Positions 1-6,883 of a stretch of 64,000 nucleotides of DNA are shown piece by piece. The notes under the pieces were generated by a model. It saw nothing but the letters and a program-made list of their open reading frames with translations, made no database searches and was not told the DNA's origin. A program made the position numbers and the translations under genes. The stretch comes from Bacteroidales bacterium (GTDB lineage Bacteria > Bacteroidota > Bacteroidia > Bacteroidales > UBA932): positions 289,793 to 353,792 of the forward strand of contig JAGCVJ010000011.1 in assembly GCA_017962375.1 (NCBI GenBank), given 5' to 3'. Each line of letters begins with the position of its first letter. The first letter of the stretch is position 1.

Positions 1-929
1 CGGTAGTTGTCTATCTCGTAAATCTTGTAATACTCGCGGGTAGGGTCGTTCATTATCATCACATAGTCCTTGGCGTTGTAGTCTGCAGGAACTATGCTCT
101 TGTAGAACTCCAAAGGAGTGGTCTTTACGGTCCTGACCTTGCCGTCATTGTCTCTGAACTTCCAGGTAAACTCGGTTGGAGGTTCGCCCAGGCAGATGGC
201 CAGAATGCGGTACACGTCCTTGAGGGTTTCCATCTTCACTTTCTCGGCTTTGGTATGAGGGTCGCCGCTGAGGCCGCTGCTCATTACCTTCATAGCCTTC
301 TCGTAAACCTGGCGGATTTCATATCCTCCCTTGCGGAGCCTTTCGTTCACTATGCCCAGGAACTGGCCGGTTGCGTTGCTCTGCTCGGTCTCAGGCATAA
401 TTTCCGCAGGCACCACACCGTATTTCTCGCCGATGTTGTAGAACAGGTTCCACACTCCGCCGTCACCTACAGGAGACTTGAACAGCTCGTCTACAGCCCT
501 CTCGCCGAACGGAAGGCTGGAGGTCTTGATAACATTCTCCAGGAAGAGGTTGGCCTTTTCCAGTATGTCCCAGAAATAGCTGTAGTTGTGGGAGAAGTCA
601 AAGTTCTTGATGTTGTATTTCTTCATCACGATTGGCCTGAGCTGGTTCATTGAGGTGAACATCCAGCATCTGCCGCTGCTCTTCTGGTCTGTGATTCCGC
701 TCACGTCCACGTTGTACTTGAAGAAATCATCGGTTCCCTGAACAACGGAAGGGTCGTAGGCAAGGGCCTTGATTCCCTTGTTTGCCACGATGATGTTGTG
801 GATGCTCTTGGCGTAGGCGTCGTTGTTGAAGCTGGCCTTGAGCTCAGCGAGTTCATTCTGGCCGAGGCTCTGGGCCATCAGGCTGCCGCCCAGAAGCATC
901 GCGATAAATAACAGTGCGGTTTTCTTCAT
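1..929 (-). CDS. pepC: Aminopeptidase C (C1-family bleomycin hydrolase), 3' part cut by window edge
   Basis: The minus-strand frame from the ATG at 927-929 runs open to the window edge, so the C-terminus is missing. It begins with a signal-like stretch (MKKTALLFIAMLLGG...AQS), suggesting export. The catalytic cysteine motif SSGRCWMF follows at about residues 80-90, then the family-typical stretches FSHNYSYFWDILEKAN and YGVVPAEIMPE. This is the papain-fold bleomycin hydrolase/PepC family, which trims peptides from the N-terminus as a cysteine peptidase. The catalytic His and Asn lie beyond the window. The gene is 11 bp downstream of a shortened relative on the same strand, so the two are probably co-transcribed with glnA or from a nearby promoter. 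Confidence 0.93.
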   Translation of the reverse strand, partial: MKKTALLFIAMLLGGSLMAQSLGQNELAELKASFNNDAYAKSIHNIIVANKGIKALAYDPSVVQGTDDFFKYNVDVSGITDQKSSGRCWMFTSMNQLRPIVMKKYNIKNFDFSHNYSYFWDILEKANLFLENVIKTSSLPFGERAVDELFKSPVGDGGVWNLFYNIGEKYGVVPAEIMPETEQSNATGQFLGIVNERLRKGGYEIRQVYEKAMKVMSSGLSGDPHTKAEKVKMETLKDVYRILAICLGEPPTEFTWKFRDNDGKVRTVKTTPLEFYKSIVPADYNAKDYVMIMNDPTREYYKIYEIDNY

Positions 930-940
930 ATCGATAATAA

Positions 941-1837
941 TTAAAATTTCTTTTCCTCTATTGTTTTGTCTGTAGGAGGAACTCCGAGTTCATCGCACAG
1001 ATACCTATAAACATATACCATGGTTTCTGTTCTGGTCTTTAGCAGCAGTTCTTGAAGTAATTTGCATCTCTTGGCCAGCTCTTCCACATGTGCATAGTCA
1101 TCTTTTTTGTGAGACCTGTCCGGACGGTCTATCATGAGGCTTTTTTCAGCTTCATATGTCTTGTAAAGATGGACATATTCATCGTTGAGCTTCCTGAATA
1201 TGCGAGCGCCACGTGCAAGTATCGCAGATACGTTGTCAAAGAGCCCATCAGGCTTTTTCAAATATAATCCGTCCGGCATCAGCTTCTCAGGGACGCAACC
1301 ATAAGTTCCTATGATATAATCAAATACGTCTTGGTTCCCGGTTTCTGAAATAGAATTGTTGAGAAGGTTGGTTGCGTATGGCTGATCTCCTGTATAGCCG
1401 GCCGTAGCCACAACTGCTTCGTTGAACAGATAGGCCTTGGCCATAAGTTCAAAGAACAGTATGTAGTTTCCGGATATCTGGGATTTCTTCTTTCCTGCAG
1501 TTCGCTTGAGCTGACCCTTCAGATTTTCAAGTCCGGTAGAGAACCATTTCCTGTCTGCGGCTACCGGTTCATGATTAGCAAGGGACTTCCGGCCTTCTTC
1601 TATCAACTCGTCTACGTTTTCGGCAAAGTAGTTCTTATCAATGGAAGCAAGGACGATCCAGTTGAAAGCGGCGGTGTCCATTACCCATTTGCATTCTTTG
1701 TAGTAGTTGAATTCCCTGAGTTCGGTAACCTTGGGATTCATGCCCGCTGCAACTTTCTTGGAGTCTTGGGCATAAGCCTTCATAGAGAAAAGTGCAGGCA
1801 GTGTTGCCATGAGCAAAACAATTAGTGAAGTTTTCAT
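941..1837 (-). CDS. Truncated, catalytically dead paralogue of aminopeptidase C
   Basis: This 298-residue secreted protein has signal peptide MKTSLIVLLMATLPALFSMKAYA. By eye it aligns with the neighbouring PepC through its whole length. NYILFFELMAKAYLFNEAV matches NYSYFWDILEKANLFLENV, YGCVPEKLMPD matches YGVVPAEIMPE, and the tail CDELGVPPTDKT matches the PepC stretch LAICLGEPPTEFT. At the active site, GRCWMFTSMN of PepC is replaced by FNWIVLASID, so the cysteine appears to be lost. The protein stops where PepC continues toward its His and Asn residues, so all three catalytic residues are absent. It lies between glnA (12 bp) and pepC (11 bp) on the same strand. A role as a binding or regulatory partner is possible but only a guess. 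The homology is read by eye. Confidence 0.72.
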   Translation of the reverse strand: MKTSLIVLLMATLPALFSMKAYAQDSKKVAAGMNPKVTELREFNYYKECKWVMDTAAFNWIVLASIDKNYFAENVDELIEEGRKSLANHEPVAADRKWFSTGLENLKGQLKRTAGKKKSQISGNYILFFELMAKAYLFNEAVVATAGYTGDQPYATNLLNNSISETGNQDVFDYIIGTYGCVPEKLMPDGLYLKKPDGLFDNVSAILARGARIFRKLNDEYVHLYKTYEAEKSLMIDRPDRSHKKDDYAHVEELAKRCKLLQELLLKTRTETMVYVYRYLCDELGVPPTDKTIEEKKF

Positions 1838-1849
1838 AATTCAAAGTAC

Positions 1850-3352
1850 TTATCCGCAGTGGAAGTATTTCTTTACCATCTGGAGCATTTCCTGAGGACG
1901 GTTCTCTATCTCCTTTCTCAGCCATCCGTCTCTGTAGGCTTCAAGCTGGGAGATGATTCCGTCTATCATGTTGGCTGAGAAAACGCCTTCCCTTTCGTAG
2001 AACTCTCTCTGCTTCTGCAGGCAGCGGGCGCTTGCCTGGCAGCTGTCAGGGAGCTGCTCAAGGCGGGCCAGCTTGTCTGCGTTCTTGGCGTCGTGGATGT
2101 TCACGTTCACGTACTTGTCTTCTGCAACCTGCAGGGCGTCAGGCATCTCGATACCGATACGGCAGGCTACGCAAAGGGCTGCTATAAGCTGGTAAACGTC
2201 TGCGCTTCCGTCCGGAGAACGCATCTCCACGGTCTGCTTCTGGGTGGTGTCTATTCCGGAAGGTTTCTCCAGAGGGTTGGCCAGGGTGCACATGTCGCCG
2301 CCGGCGGTCCATCCCAGAGGAACCCTTACCAGAACTGAGCGGTTGCGGTCTCCCCAGCAAACGTTTGTAGGGGCCTCCTGGTGAGGAACCAGACGGAAGT
2401 AAGATGTAGGAACCTTGTTTCCGAAGGCGGTGATTGAAGGAGCCAGCACCATCATTCCGGCAATTGCCTTGCGGGCTGTATCTGACAGAACTCCGTTTTC
2501 AATCATCTGGCTCTTGCCGTCCTTTGTGATTTTCATGTGGATATGCAGTCCGCTTCCGGCCTTTCCTGATGTGATCTTTGGAGCAAATGTCACGTCAAAT
2601 CCTTGCTGGTAACCCAGGTTGCGGATTATCCATTTGGCCAGAGTGAGCTGGTCTGCAGCGTCTTCCGCAGCCGTAGGCAGGAACTCTATCTCGTTCTGCT
2701 CGTAGATCTTGCCGCCGAGAGTGAAGTTTCCCACTTCTGAGTGACCGTACTTTATCTGTCCGCCGGCCTGCGCTATGTAGTGCATGCACTGGGTGCGGAA
2801 CTGGTTGAACTTGGCAAACGGGCCGCTTTCGTGATAACCTCTCTGGTCAGTGGCCGGGAAGAGGTTGTCGTCTTCTGCAATCACATAATACTCAAGCTCT
2901 CCCATTGCCTGGAACTCGCATCCTGTCTTCTCCTTGAAGATCTTGCAGGCCTTTCTGAGAGTGTGCTCAGGGGCGCTTTCCAGAGGCTGGCCGTCCTTGT
3001 TGAAGAAGGAGCAGAGCATAGTTACGGTAGGAATCTCGGCAAACGGGTCCAGGAAAGCGGTGCGGAACCTTGGCAGTACATAAAGGTCCGAGCTGGAAGC
3101 TTCGATGAACTTGAAAAGAGAACTTCCGTCAACTCTTTCTCCGCAGGAGAGTATGGTGTTGAGATAATCCTCGTCGCTGATTACAAAATTCAGGGTCTTG
3201 AGTCTTCCGTCACCTGCAGGGTACATAAAGTTGACCATCTGTATCCCGTTGGCCTTGATATAGGCTATTATGTCTTCCTTGGTAAACTCGGAAGGTTTTT
3301 TCTGGAGAAACGCCACAATGGCGTTCGGATTCATGCTTATTACGTTATTCAT
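1850..3352 (-). CDS. glnA: Glutamine synthetase, type I-like
   Basis: The 500-residue protein makes glutamine from glutamate, ammonia and ATP in the cytoplasm. Visible family motifs in order are MGELEYYV (glutamate and metal site), EVGNFTLGGKIYEQNEIEF, GSGLHIHMK (ATP/metal site), GDRNRSVLVRVP (the NRS..R.P signature) and VEMRSPDGSADVYQLIAA. The length of about 500 fits the shorter glutamine synthetase of Bacteroidota rather than the roughly 730-residue GSIII. The start MNNVISMNPNA is preceded by a good -7/-33 promoter at 3404-3435. Before the mobile element inserted, the gene would have followed the nqr terminator directly. Confidence 0.95.
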   Translation of the reverse strand: MNNVISMNPNAIVAFLQKKPSEFTKEDIIAYIKANGIQMVNFMYPAGDGRLKTLNFVISDEDYLNTILSCGERVDGSSLFKFIEASSSDLYVLPRFRTAFLDPFAEIPTVTMLCSFFNKDGQPLESAPEHTLRKACKIFKEKTGCEFQAMGELEYYVIAEDDNLFPATDQRGYHESGPFAKFNQFRTQCMHYIAQAGGQIKYGHSEVGNFTLGGKIYEQNEIEFLPTAAEDAADQLTLAKWIIRNLGYQQGFDVTFAPKITSGKAGSGLHIHMKITKDGKSQMIENGVLSDTARKAIAGMMVLAPSITAFGNKVPTSYFRLVPHQEAPTNVCWGDRNRSVLVRVPLGWTAGGDMCTLANPLEKPSGIDTTQKQTVEMRSPDGSADVYQLIAALCVACRIGIEMPDALQVAEDKYVNVNIHDAKNADKLARLEQLPDSCQASARCLQKQREFYEREGVFSANMIDGIISQLEAYRDGWLRKEIENRPQEMLQMVKKYFHCG

Positions 3353-3403
3353 AAAACTATCGTTGAAATTTAAAAATCAAATTAAATTTGCGTATAAAGT
3401 TTT

Positions 3404-3435
3404 CAAAGATAAGTTTTTATTCCCGATTTCCCAAA
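3404..3435 (-). promoter_or_regulatory. Bacteroides-type promoter for glnA
   Basis: On the minus strand a TATCTTTG box (3404-3411) fits the TAnnTTTG -7 consensus. A TTTG at 3432-3435 lies 20 bp upstream at the -33 position. The transcription start would fall about 45 bp before the glnA ATG. The -33 box touches the T-run of the old nqr terminator. Confidence 0.6.
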
Positions 3436-3460
3436 TAAAAAAGCCTCCCGGCGGAGGCTT
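3435..3460 (-). terminator. Original nqr operon terminator, displaced from nqrF
   Basis: Perfect 8-bp arms AAGCCTCC / GGAGGCTT with loop CGGC (3441-3460) are followed on the minus strand by a run of T. It lies about 22 bp after the stranded original nqrF stop codon (3483-3485). It therefore probably ended nqr transcription before the element integrated, and may now stop transcripts leaving the element. Confidence 0.72.
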
Positions 3461-3482
3461 TCTTAATCTTGCAACGCTTTGG

Positions 3483-3506
3483 CTAAGCGCCGAAGTTGTC
3501 GTACAT
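3483..3506 (-). repeat. Left attachment site: stranded original nqrF 3' end
   Basis: Read on the minus strand this encodes MYDNFGA-stop, exactly the C-terminus of NqrF 4.8 kb away. The first 14 bp (aagttgtcgtacat, 3493-3506) are identical to 8262-8275. The rest differs only at synonymous positions (GGC GCT against GGA GCA). This is the tail displaced when the element recombined into nqrF. Confidence 0.85.
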
Positions 3507-3570
3507 TAGTTTGGTATATTTTTGTAAATTATTGATACTCAGTTAAAAAGCCCCGTAAGGATTTTTGCTA

Positions 3571-3590
3571 ACTGACAAACGACTGACAAA
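3571..3590 (+). repeat. Paired ACTGACAAA motifs, left end
   Basis: Two exact copies of ACTGACAAA (3571-3579 and 3582-3590) are spaced 11 bp start to start. The same pair with the same 11-bp spacing occurs at the other end (8092-8111). They lie about 65-100 bp inside the left crossover site. They are likely arm-type binding sites for the element's tyrosine integrase. Confidence 0.6.
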
Positions 3591-3669
3591 AACGGCCTTT
3601 TATCGTTCCTCTTGGGGCAAGTTTGGCTAATTCAAATTTGGTTTTGCAATACAAATATACAAAATATTC

Positions 3670-4008
3670 TCATTCAGTCCCATTAGCCTTTCTAATGTAA
3701 TAAACGACTTGCTCTAATAATTCCGTTGGAACAAGACTTAAATCGAGTTCCGGCTGTACTTCTTTCCGATTCAAATCTGCTCTTATGTCTCCAGTTATAG
3801 CCTGTTGTTTGGGTAGAACATATTGTAGTAGTTTCTCGTAAAAGTTTAGACGGGTTTTTGAATCTGCTTTTTTTAAGTCCTGTTGTACTTGTCTCCGATT
3901 CTTCTGTAAAATGTCGTTTATCCATTCCCGTAGGTCAGAAGTAACTTTGTTGGGGCTTCCTTTTGGCCTCCCATACGGGTTGCCGGTTTTACCTTTTATT
4001 TGTGCCAT
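3670..4008 (-). CDS. Small basic protein of unknown function, element gene
   Basis: The protein has 112 residues. Its N-terminus GKTGNPYGRPKGSPNK resembles the GNP-GRPKGS motif at the start of DUF5681-like proteins often carried by phages and mobile elements. The middle (SDLREWINDILQKNRRQVQQDL) is charged and probably helical, followed by LLQYVLPKQQAI. It is the last gene of the element, 33 bp after the replication initiator, so the two are probably co-transcribed. A DNA-binding or packaging-related role is conceivable from the basic N-terminus but nothing shows it. I cannot assign a function. Confidence 0.7.
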   Translation of the reverse strand: MAQIKGKTGNPYGRPKGSPNKVTSDLREWINDILQKNRRQVQQDLKKADSKTRLNFYEKLLQYVLPKQQAITGDIRADLNRKEVQPELDLSLVPTELLEQVVYYIRKANGTE

Positions 4009-4041
4009 AATTGTCGATAAATATGTTTTTCAATGTTGTTT

Positions 4042-4959
4042 TCATTGGGCTAAACAAGTTTCTATAATTCTGTCTCGAAGTTCAGATAATAGCCCGTTCC
4101 CTGATTTGTATTGCTCGTTATAGAAGTTTGCAACCTCTTTTTTGAGCCTGTGTGCATTTGTGTTGCCTCTCTGTGTTTCCCTAAGCCACTCGCTGAGGTC
4201 GTTTGCATTTACTCCAAATCTCTTTTGCAATACGAAAATGTATTGTAATAAAGTTTCCGTTTTCCCTTTTCCCTGTCTTATGGCTGAGGCCGTTTTGAAA
4301 AGGCTCTCAAAATACTTTCTCCATTGCTCCAATAGCCGTTTATAAACATTTTTGTTGCTGAGGTCTGATAATGTTCTTGTCGGTAGATAAGGCTTTATAG
4401 CCCCGTTTTTCAACTTCATTTCATAGCGTAATAGATTGTTTAGCCCTGTCGGTATATGTTCGTTTCTATGTTCCATTTCTAAAAGTTTATCATAAAATAC
4501 GAGTTCTCGCTGCTCTGCTTTTTGTTTGTAGTAAAGAGTTGTTTTTCTTACAAGTTCTTTACTGAATCTTGGTAAATATCCGCTTGAGTTCAGTTGTTTA
4601 ATGTACGCTGTCGGTTCATTTTCCATAACAAAAGCACTTCCAAACTCAAGCCTCTTAACTATCATTTTATCGGGAGTTATTCTAAATGTTCTGCAGAGTT
4701 TATTAATAGCGTCCTGTAAATCGTTCCAGTCCATAGTATTAAAATTGCTCCCTGTAAAAAACCTTGTTAGGCTTCCTGATATATTCAACCCTCGCTGAGT
4801 TATCGAAACATTTAGCCCTCCGTACGAGCCTTTTTCGTAAACTTTAGTGCCGTCTGAATCAAATCCAGTAACCTTGTTTTGCAAATTCTCTGAGAGTTCA
4901 TAAATAACGGCTTCTGTTTCCCAGTCGGATAATATTCCCAATGCTATTCCGTCTATCAT
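4042..4959 (-). CDS. Replication initiator, filamentous-phage gene II/X (RstA) type
   Basis: The 305-residue protein has features of the Phage_CRI/Phage_X replication proteins used by inoviruses and the satellite RS1. These are GLNVSITQRGLNISGSL, then TRFFTGSNF (the GS..KF..G.N region), then KRLEFGSAF in the place of the RxD strand, then LVFYDKLLEMEHR (the Y-K element) and LLRYEMKLKNG (the R.E..L element). Such proteins nick the double-strand origin to start rolling-circle replication. The gene follows a 170-bp noncoding stretch with a long-spaced inverted repeat that may hold the origin. Family assignment is by motif memory only. Another Rep family is the main alternative. Confidence 0.62.
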   Translation of the reverse strand: MIDGIALGILSDWETEAVIYELSENLQNKVTGFDSDGTKVYEKGSYGGLNVSITQRGLNISGSLTRFFTGSNFNTMDWNDLQDAINKLCRTFRITPDKMIVKRLEFGSAFVMENEPTAYIKQLNSSGYLPRFSKELVRKTTLYYKQKAEQRELVFYDKLLEMEHRNEHIPTGLNNLLRYEMKLKNGAIKPYLPTRTLSDLSNKNVYKRLLEQWRKYFESLFKTASAIRQGKGKTETLLQYIFVLQKRFGVNANDLSEWLRETQRGNTNAHRLKKEVANFYNEQYKSGNGLLSELRDRIIETCLAQ

Positions 4960-5129
4960 AATGTAGTCTTGTTAGTTGTAATAATGCCCGTTTTTTGCCG
5001 TTTAGCATCTCAGTAGAGTCACTATATATTCAAACCTAACTCGTCAATAATGAAGTGTTTTTTACATTGTTATATAAGCCTGAAAATATAATTATGTTAA
5101 ATAGAAAAACGGGCATTCCTTACATTTGG
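4960..5129. other. Noncoding stretch with 13-bp inverted repeat, candidate replication origin
   Basis: No gene is visible in these 170 bp, which are the longest intergenic gap between genes inside the element. A perfect 13-bp inverted repeat, aatgcccgttttt at 4983-4995 and aaaaacgggcatt at 5105-5117, brackets an AT-rich core. It lies directly upstream of the replication initiator gene. A role as double-strand origin or single-strand priming site is an inference from position. Confidence 0.4.
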
Positions 5130-5693
5130 TTATTGAGTTAATTGAACACAGATTCCCTCCTGTTTCAATCGTTCTATTTCTGCATCGATTAAACCCAATG
5201 CAACAGCCTTACAATAGTCCTTTGCCCTTAGCCTTTCGTTTCTGATAATAGCAAAGTATATGACAGACGGAACATATAGCAAACAATCTTCATTTGCGTT
5301 GGTGTAGGCCACATATGCCCCAAACTTGAATAAATAAGCGTCTGCTCTGTGTGGGTGCATATAATTAAGTTTCCCGTCTTTACTTCGTTCCGACTGGCTT
5401 GCCTCCCCGTAGGCTGATATTTCCTGTAATTTCCACCCATCTTTAGTTAGCCACCTCAGCCCAGTTATATTCAGCCCTCCGACTCCCTGAAGATTAATAG
5501 CCGGAGCATCGGGCTTATTGCTTCCTCTGTTGGGCTTATAGTAAAGATACCTCCTGCCTTTTCTCCCCCGATACTCTAATAATGGGCTGCTCCCTAAATA
5601 TTTTTCAAGTATATAAGTAGGGGTTTTCTTTTCTGTTCCTGCTTCCAATACCCATTTTGAAATGAAAGCCAAATTTGAATATCTGCCAATCAT
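5130..5693 (-). CDS. Unknown element protein, 187 residues
   Basis: I do not recognise this protein. It has an aromatic and basic middle (YRGRKGRRYLYYKPNRGS), a glycine-rich stretch (INLQGVGGLNITGLRWL), and a hydrophobic segment LLYVPSVIYFAIIRNERL that might be a buried helix. No signal peptide is seen. It starts 2 bp after the HTH gene stop, so the two are surely one transcript, upstream of the candidate origin and the replication initiator. By position it could assist replication or copy control, but the sequence does not show this. Confidence 0.75.
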   Translation of the reverse strand: MIGRYSNLAFISKWVLEAGTEKKTPTYILEKYLGSSPLLEYRGRKGRRYLYYKPNRGSNKPDAPAINLQGVGGLNITGLRWLTKDGWKLQEISAYGEASQSERSKDGKLNYMHPHRADAYLFKFGAYVAYTNANEDCLLYVPSVIYFAIIRNERLRAKDYCKAVALGLIDAEIERLKQEGICVQLTQ

Positions 5694-5695
5694 AA

Positions 5696-5977
5696 TTAAA
5701 CCCTCCTAAAACTTATAGCCTTTGCTTCAAGTTCTGCATCTGTTGCAATACGATTTTGCAAAAGCCATTGTTCAACTTCGTTCTTGTCGAAATAGATTCC
5801 CTTTCCACTTGGTTTATAGTGTGGTATTTTGTGCTTACAAGTGAGTTTGTATAGATAACTTCTGCTGAGGCCTGTAAGTATTGCCACATCTGAAAGCGTC
5901 AAGACTCGTTTAGTAGATAGAATAGAGTTTCGTTCTATCCTGTTTAATTGTTCCTGTATTGTGGAAAAATCTTCCAT
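5696..5977 (-). CDS. Helix-turn-helix protein, excisionase-like
   Basis: The 93-residue MerR/excisionase-type protein has the segment LTLSDVAILTGLSRSYLYKL, then HKIPHYKPSGKGIYF and NEVEQWLLQNRI. This is the standard layout of small HTH proteins carried by Bacteroidota mobile elements. I chose the start MEDFSTIQEQLNR at 5977 because this family usually starts there. An upstream extension to 6055 is open but looks non-native. Likely roles are directionality factor for the integrase or regulator of the downstream replication genes. It heads the second transcription unit, after the hairpin at 6101-6128. Confidence 0.78.
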   Translation of the reverse strand: MEDFSTIQEQLNRIERNSILSTKRVLTLSDVAILTGLSRSYLYKLTCKHKIPHYKPSGKGIYFDKNEVEQWLLQNRIATDAELEAKAISFRRV

Positions 5978-6100
5978 AACAATAAAATTTAGATTGTGGC
6001 CTTTTCGTGTAGGTTGGACGCTACACGATACTTTGCCAATACAAACAACCTCCAACTATGTTGTTTGCAAGAACAAAAGAAGATAATACGAGAAAAAAAA

Positions 6101-6128
6101 AACGGATATGTTAATGAACATACCCGTT
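6101..6128 (-). terminator. Hairpin terminator after the integrase transcript
   Basis: The imperfect hairpin AACGG(a)TATGTT-aatg-AACATA(c)CCGTT is followed on the minus strand by nine T (6092-6100). It lies 41 bp after the stop of the 237-residue gene. It separates the integrase unit from the replication unit. Confidence 0.65.
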
Positions 6129-6168
6129 AATAATTGTCTAAGTTTTGAGTTACATCTGTTTGCTATTG

Positions 6169-6882
6169 TTAAGTATTAAGTCCTAATAACTTTTTATACT
6201 CGGTTTCTTTTTTGAGTTTATCCCAATTCTTAACTTTTTGTGCATAAGAAACGGCTAAATTCTTAATTCCCCAAAAAGGTTCAAAGATTTTCCAAACCTT
6301 TGTCTCTAAACAAAGTTCTTTGGCTAACACTAAAGCCAAAACAGCCTTTTCTCGATTTGTTTTCATTGTAGGTTGGTACAGAGACGAATCTAATAAGCCT
6401 ACCTCAACGGCTTTTGAGAATAAACGCTTAGCGTCTTCTGAAGCAAGGTCAGGAAAAGCAACTTTTAGATAATCGTTGTTAGTTGTTGCTATCATTCGTT
6501 TTAGTTTATTGTAGATTTTTTCACGCTTAGCCTCCCGTTCTTGTATATACACAATTCTTTTTTCGTATTGCTCTATGGTTTCTCCACGAAAGTCTAATTG
6601 TAACGGGTTTTTGTTAATATATCGTAATTCCAAAAACAACTCCCTGATTTTGTCTCTTCTCTTTACAATGTCAATATAGTTTTTTGCTTCGTCAATCGTT
6701 TTAATATCCGGCCAATCCGGTGTGAAAAGAGAATCAACAAAGGCCGTAATTTCATAAATACTATAGTTGCTGTCAATGCTTTTTAACTTCTCTCTGACAG
6801 AAGCAATTAGTTTTTCTTTATTGTTGTTAGTGTATGCCTTGTAGTCTTCGTAGTCCTCAATATTGATTAGATTTCTTTCCAT
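6169..6882 (-). CDS. Unknown element protein of a Bacteroidota mobile-element type
   Basis: The 237-residue protein is rich in Lys, Glu and Asn and mostly helical in appearance. A central charged segment (YIQEREAKREKIYNKLKR) could form a coiled coil. The C-terminus (KRLFSKAVEVGLLD ... KAVLALVLAKEL ... KVWKIFEPFWGIKNLAVSY) resembles a repeated C-terminal pattern I associate with Bacteroidota integrative elements, but I cannot name the domain. It begins one base after the integrase stop region (6884), so it is translated from the integrase mRNA. A regulatory role in excision is possible. Function is unknown. Confidence 0.72.
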   Translation of the reverse strand: MERNLINIEDYEDYKAYTNNNKEKLIASVREKLKSIDSNYSIYEITAFVDSLFTPDWPDIKTIDEAKNYIDIVKRRDKIRELFLELRYINKNPLQLDFRGETIEQYEKRIVYIQEREAKREKIYNKLKRMIATTNNDYLKVAFPDLASEDAKRLFSKAVEVGLLDSSLYQPTMKTNREKAVLALVLAKELCLETKVWKIFEPFWGIKNLAVSYAQKVKNWDKLKKETEYKKLLGLNT

Positions 6883-6883
6883 A

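Noticed and set aside
4983-5117. Terminator formed by the two ends of the 13-bp inverted repeat
   Set aside because: A 109-bp loop is too long for an efficient intrinsic terminator. A structural or origin role was considered instead, with low certainty.
6056-6100. Start of the HTH gene at 6055 instead of 5977
   Set aside because: The extra 26 residues are low-complexity and Cys-rich, unlike homologous proteins, which begin near MEDF.
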